Of a DNA stretch of 64,000 nt, positions 62,651-64,000 are shown in pieces. This DNA comes from Lethocerus indicus (lineage: Eukaryota; Arthropoda; Insecta; Hemiptera; Belostomatidae). The stretch is taken from positions 2,106,704 through 2,170,703 of the forward strand of contig JACDQD010000009.1 of NCBI GenBank assembly GCA_019843655.1. Direction: 5' to 3'. Positions within the stretch are counted from its first letter, which is position 1; every line of letters begins with the position of its first letter. A model generated the notes under the pieces. It searched no databases. It was not told the origin of the DNA and saw only the letters and a list, made by a program, of their open reading frames with translations. Position numbers and translations under genes: made by a program.

Positions 62651-62868
62651 TTAACCCTCTATGGGCCGAATTTTTATTTTGAACAAAAAATCAGCAATTA
62701 TAAATCTATATATGCGAATGAAAAAAAAAATTGATATTGATATTGGTTGTCTTGACAATATTATAGGATTAAGATTTATGTGCCTAAGAAAAAAAGCTAG
62801 AATTATTTGGTAAAATCTAGATAAATTGAAATGTGACCTGAAAGTTACAGGGACCCATAGAGGGTTAA
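62651..62868. mobile_element. Second piggyBac-type MITE, unrelated to the first in its ends
   Basis: TTAA at 62651-62654 and 62865-62868 flank a 210-bp insert beginning CCCTCTATGGGCC and ending GGACCCATAGAGGG. The inverted repeats pair over about 13 bp. There is no coding capacity. The ends differ from those of the element in Arp10 intron 2, so two TTAA families are present. Confidence 0.85.
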
Positions 62869-63290
62869 ATTAAAATGAGGTATTAACTATATTTTATTAC
62901 ATCAGCCTTACGATGCTGTTTAAATTTGTTCCAAAGCTTAAAGGCAAATTAGGGGATATTCCAATGCAAATACACTAAATTTAAAAGCTTATTATAATAA
63001 TTATTCTCCAGAATTTCAAGGAAAACGAAGAATAACACAGAACAATTTAAATTTTTTGTTTTTTTTTTATTTATTCTATATGCTAACACTTATTATAGCA
63101 TACGCCAAATCCACAAAAAAGAAAGAGTGTGATTTACAGTAACATGTGCATAAATCTAGATACAACAGAAACTTTCTTATGTATACAGGAATGTATTAGT
63201 ATGGCTCGATACCGTTTTAAAATTCCTTCAAAAGCCATTTTCAAAAAAAGGAAAAAAACCCGGTTAATTCGAAATTATCTACAATAGGAC

Positions 63291-63324
<34 letters not shown>
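63291..63324. repeat. (TAA)n microsatellite
   Basis: About 11 TAA units; the minus-strand poly-Leu frame over it is an artefact. Confidence 0.95.
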
Positions 63325-63325
<1 letters not shown>

Positions 63326-63846
63326 CAACAAGGAACGACAACAAAATGCAATTGGCTAACTCGAGTATACTGTTCTCTCTATACATCTGTTCAACAATTG
63401 CGTTAGAATAAAATTTAATCTGTGTGTACAAATCAACGCGGTAAAATTTACAACAGCACGAAAACAAAAAAAATCGAGTAAAGTTTTCAACTTTTCAACC
63501 AACAAAAAAAAATTTATCCATACCAATAAATTATAATATATATATATTACATACGACGGGAGGGAAAGCGAGAAAGACAGTGAAACGCCTTTAATATACA
63601 TACAATATTTGATATTTGACCATGCCTAATACTCGAATTAAAACTATAATACAACTTTCAACTTCAAAATTAAATATATTACACTATATAACTTTCGAAA
63701 GGAGTTCTCTCTAAGGGGGTTCAACAGAAATTTCAATTAATACTGCGGAAAAAACTGTGATAAGTACCTTTCAGACCCGATTAAAATAGATACAACACAT
63801 TGGTGCAACCAGTTTTTTTGGTTTTTTCTTTTTTTCGGTTTTCTCT

Positions 63847-63850
<4 letters not shown>

Positions 63851-63883
<33 letters not shown>
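63851..63883. repeat. (TA)n microsatellite
   Basis: About 16 TA units. Confidence 0.95.
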
Positions 63884-63885
<2 letters not shown>

Positions 63886-64000
63886 CACACGAAAATGGAA
63901 TGCCTCGACAATTGAGAAACCATGCGCATTTACAGATTAAGACATCCGGTTTTTCATTGAATCTTTCGTTTACTCCGTTCTATTTGAAAGCTAACCGACT

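Larger units (their letters stand above)
62869..64000. other. AT-rich terminal region, no gene seen
   Basis: Holds two microsatellites and polypyrimidine/polypurine runs. It could be the 3' UTR of a minus-strand gene beyond the window, but nothing here proves that. Confidence 0.4.

Overview
This is an animal nuclear contig, almost certainly from an insect. It has spliced genes with GT-AG introns, four recognisable conserved proteins, AT-rich intergenic DNA, many microsatellites and a dense load of DNA transposons. The order cannot be fixed from the sequence. The mariner-type transposase remnant near the left end is of a kind I associate with hemipteroid insects, but that is a weak inference. 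No bacterial, CRISPR or viral features were seen. Layout: (1) 1-26600, + strand: a class A G-protein coupled receptor of the insect Tre1/moody family. Its first coding exon (1741-1817) is separated from the other six (23325-24757) by an intron of about 21.5 kb. The exons join in phase to give 346 residues. The big intron is crowded with copies of an unrecognised foldback element, a truncated non-LTR retrotransposon and microsatellites. (2) 26600-32150: AT-rich intergenic DNA. (3) 32402-46879, + strand: a large nuclear protein of the ZNF318 type in about 12 exons, with two matrin-type C2H2 fingers, a coiled coil and Ser/Lys/Arg-rich tails. Two of its exon joins do not work simply as read. (4) 46880-53354: the gap between two convergent genes. 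It holds a 10-copy, 61-bp tandem repeat in which every unit carries a CTCF-like consensus site in the same orientation. (5) 56056-53355, - strand: a FAM177 family protein of 175 residues in four exons. (6) 56801-62142, + strand: Arp10, the dynactin pointed-end actin-related protein, 391 residues in eight exons. It is divergent from the FAM177 gene, with 744 bp between the two start codons, and has a TTAA-flanked piggyBac-type MITE in intron 2. A second, different TTAA MITE lies downstream at 62651-62868. The genes are ordinary and do not form one pathway: a receptor for cell migration and epithelial or glial biology, an RNA/chromatin-type nuclear factor, a small Golgi-linked protein, and a dynactin subunit. 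The unusual material is non-coding: the uniform array of CTCF-type sites between convergent 3' ends, the foldback repeat family in the 21.5-kb intron, and two small TTAA MITEs. There is also a clear compositional change near 25 kb, from mixed, CpG-containing sequence on the left to AT-rich sequence on the right. All splice junctions were read by eye from reading frame, phase and GT/AG signals. Family assignments come from recognised motifs, not from database searches.
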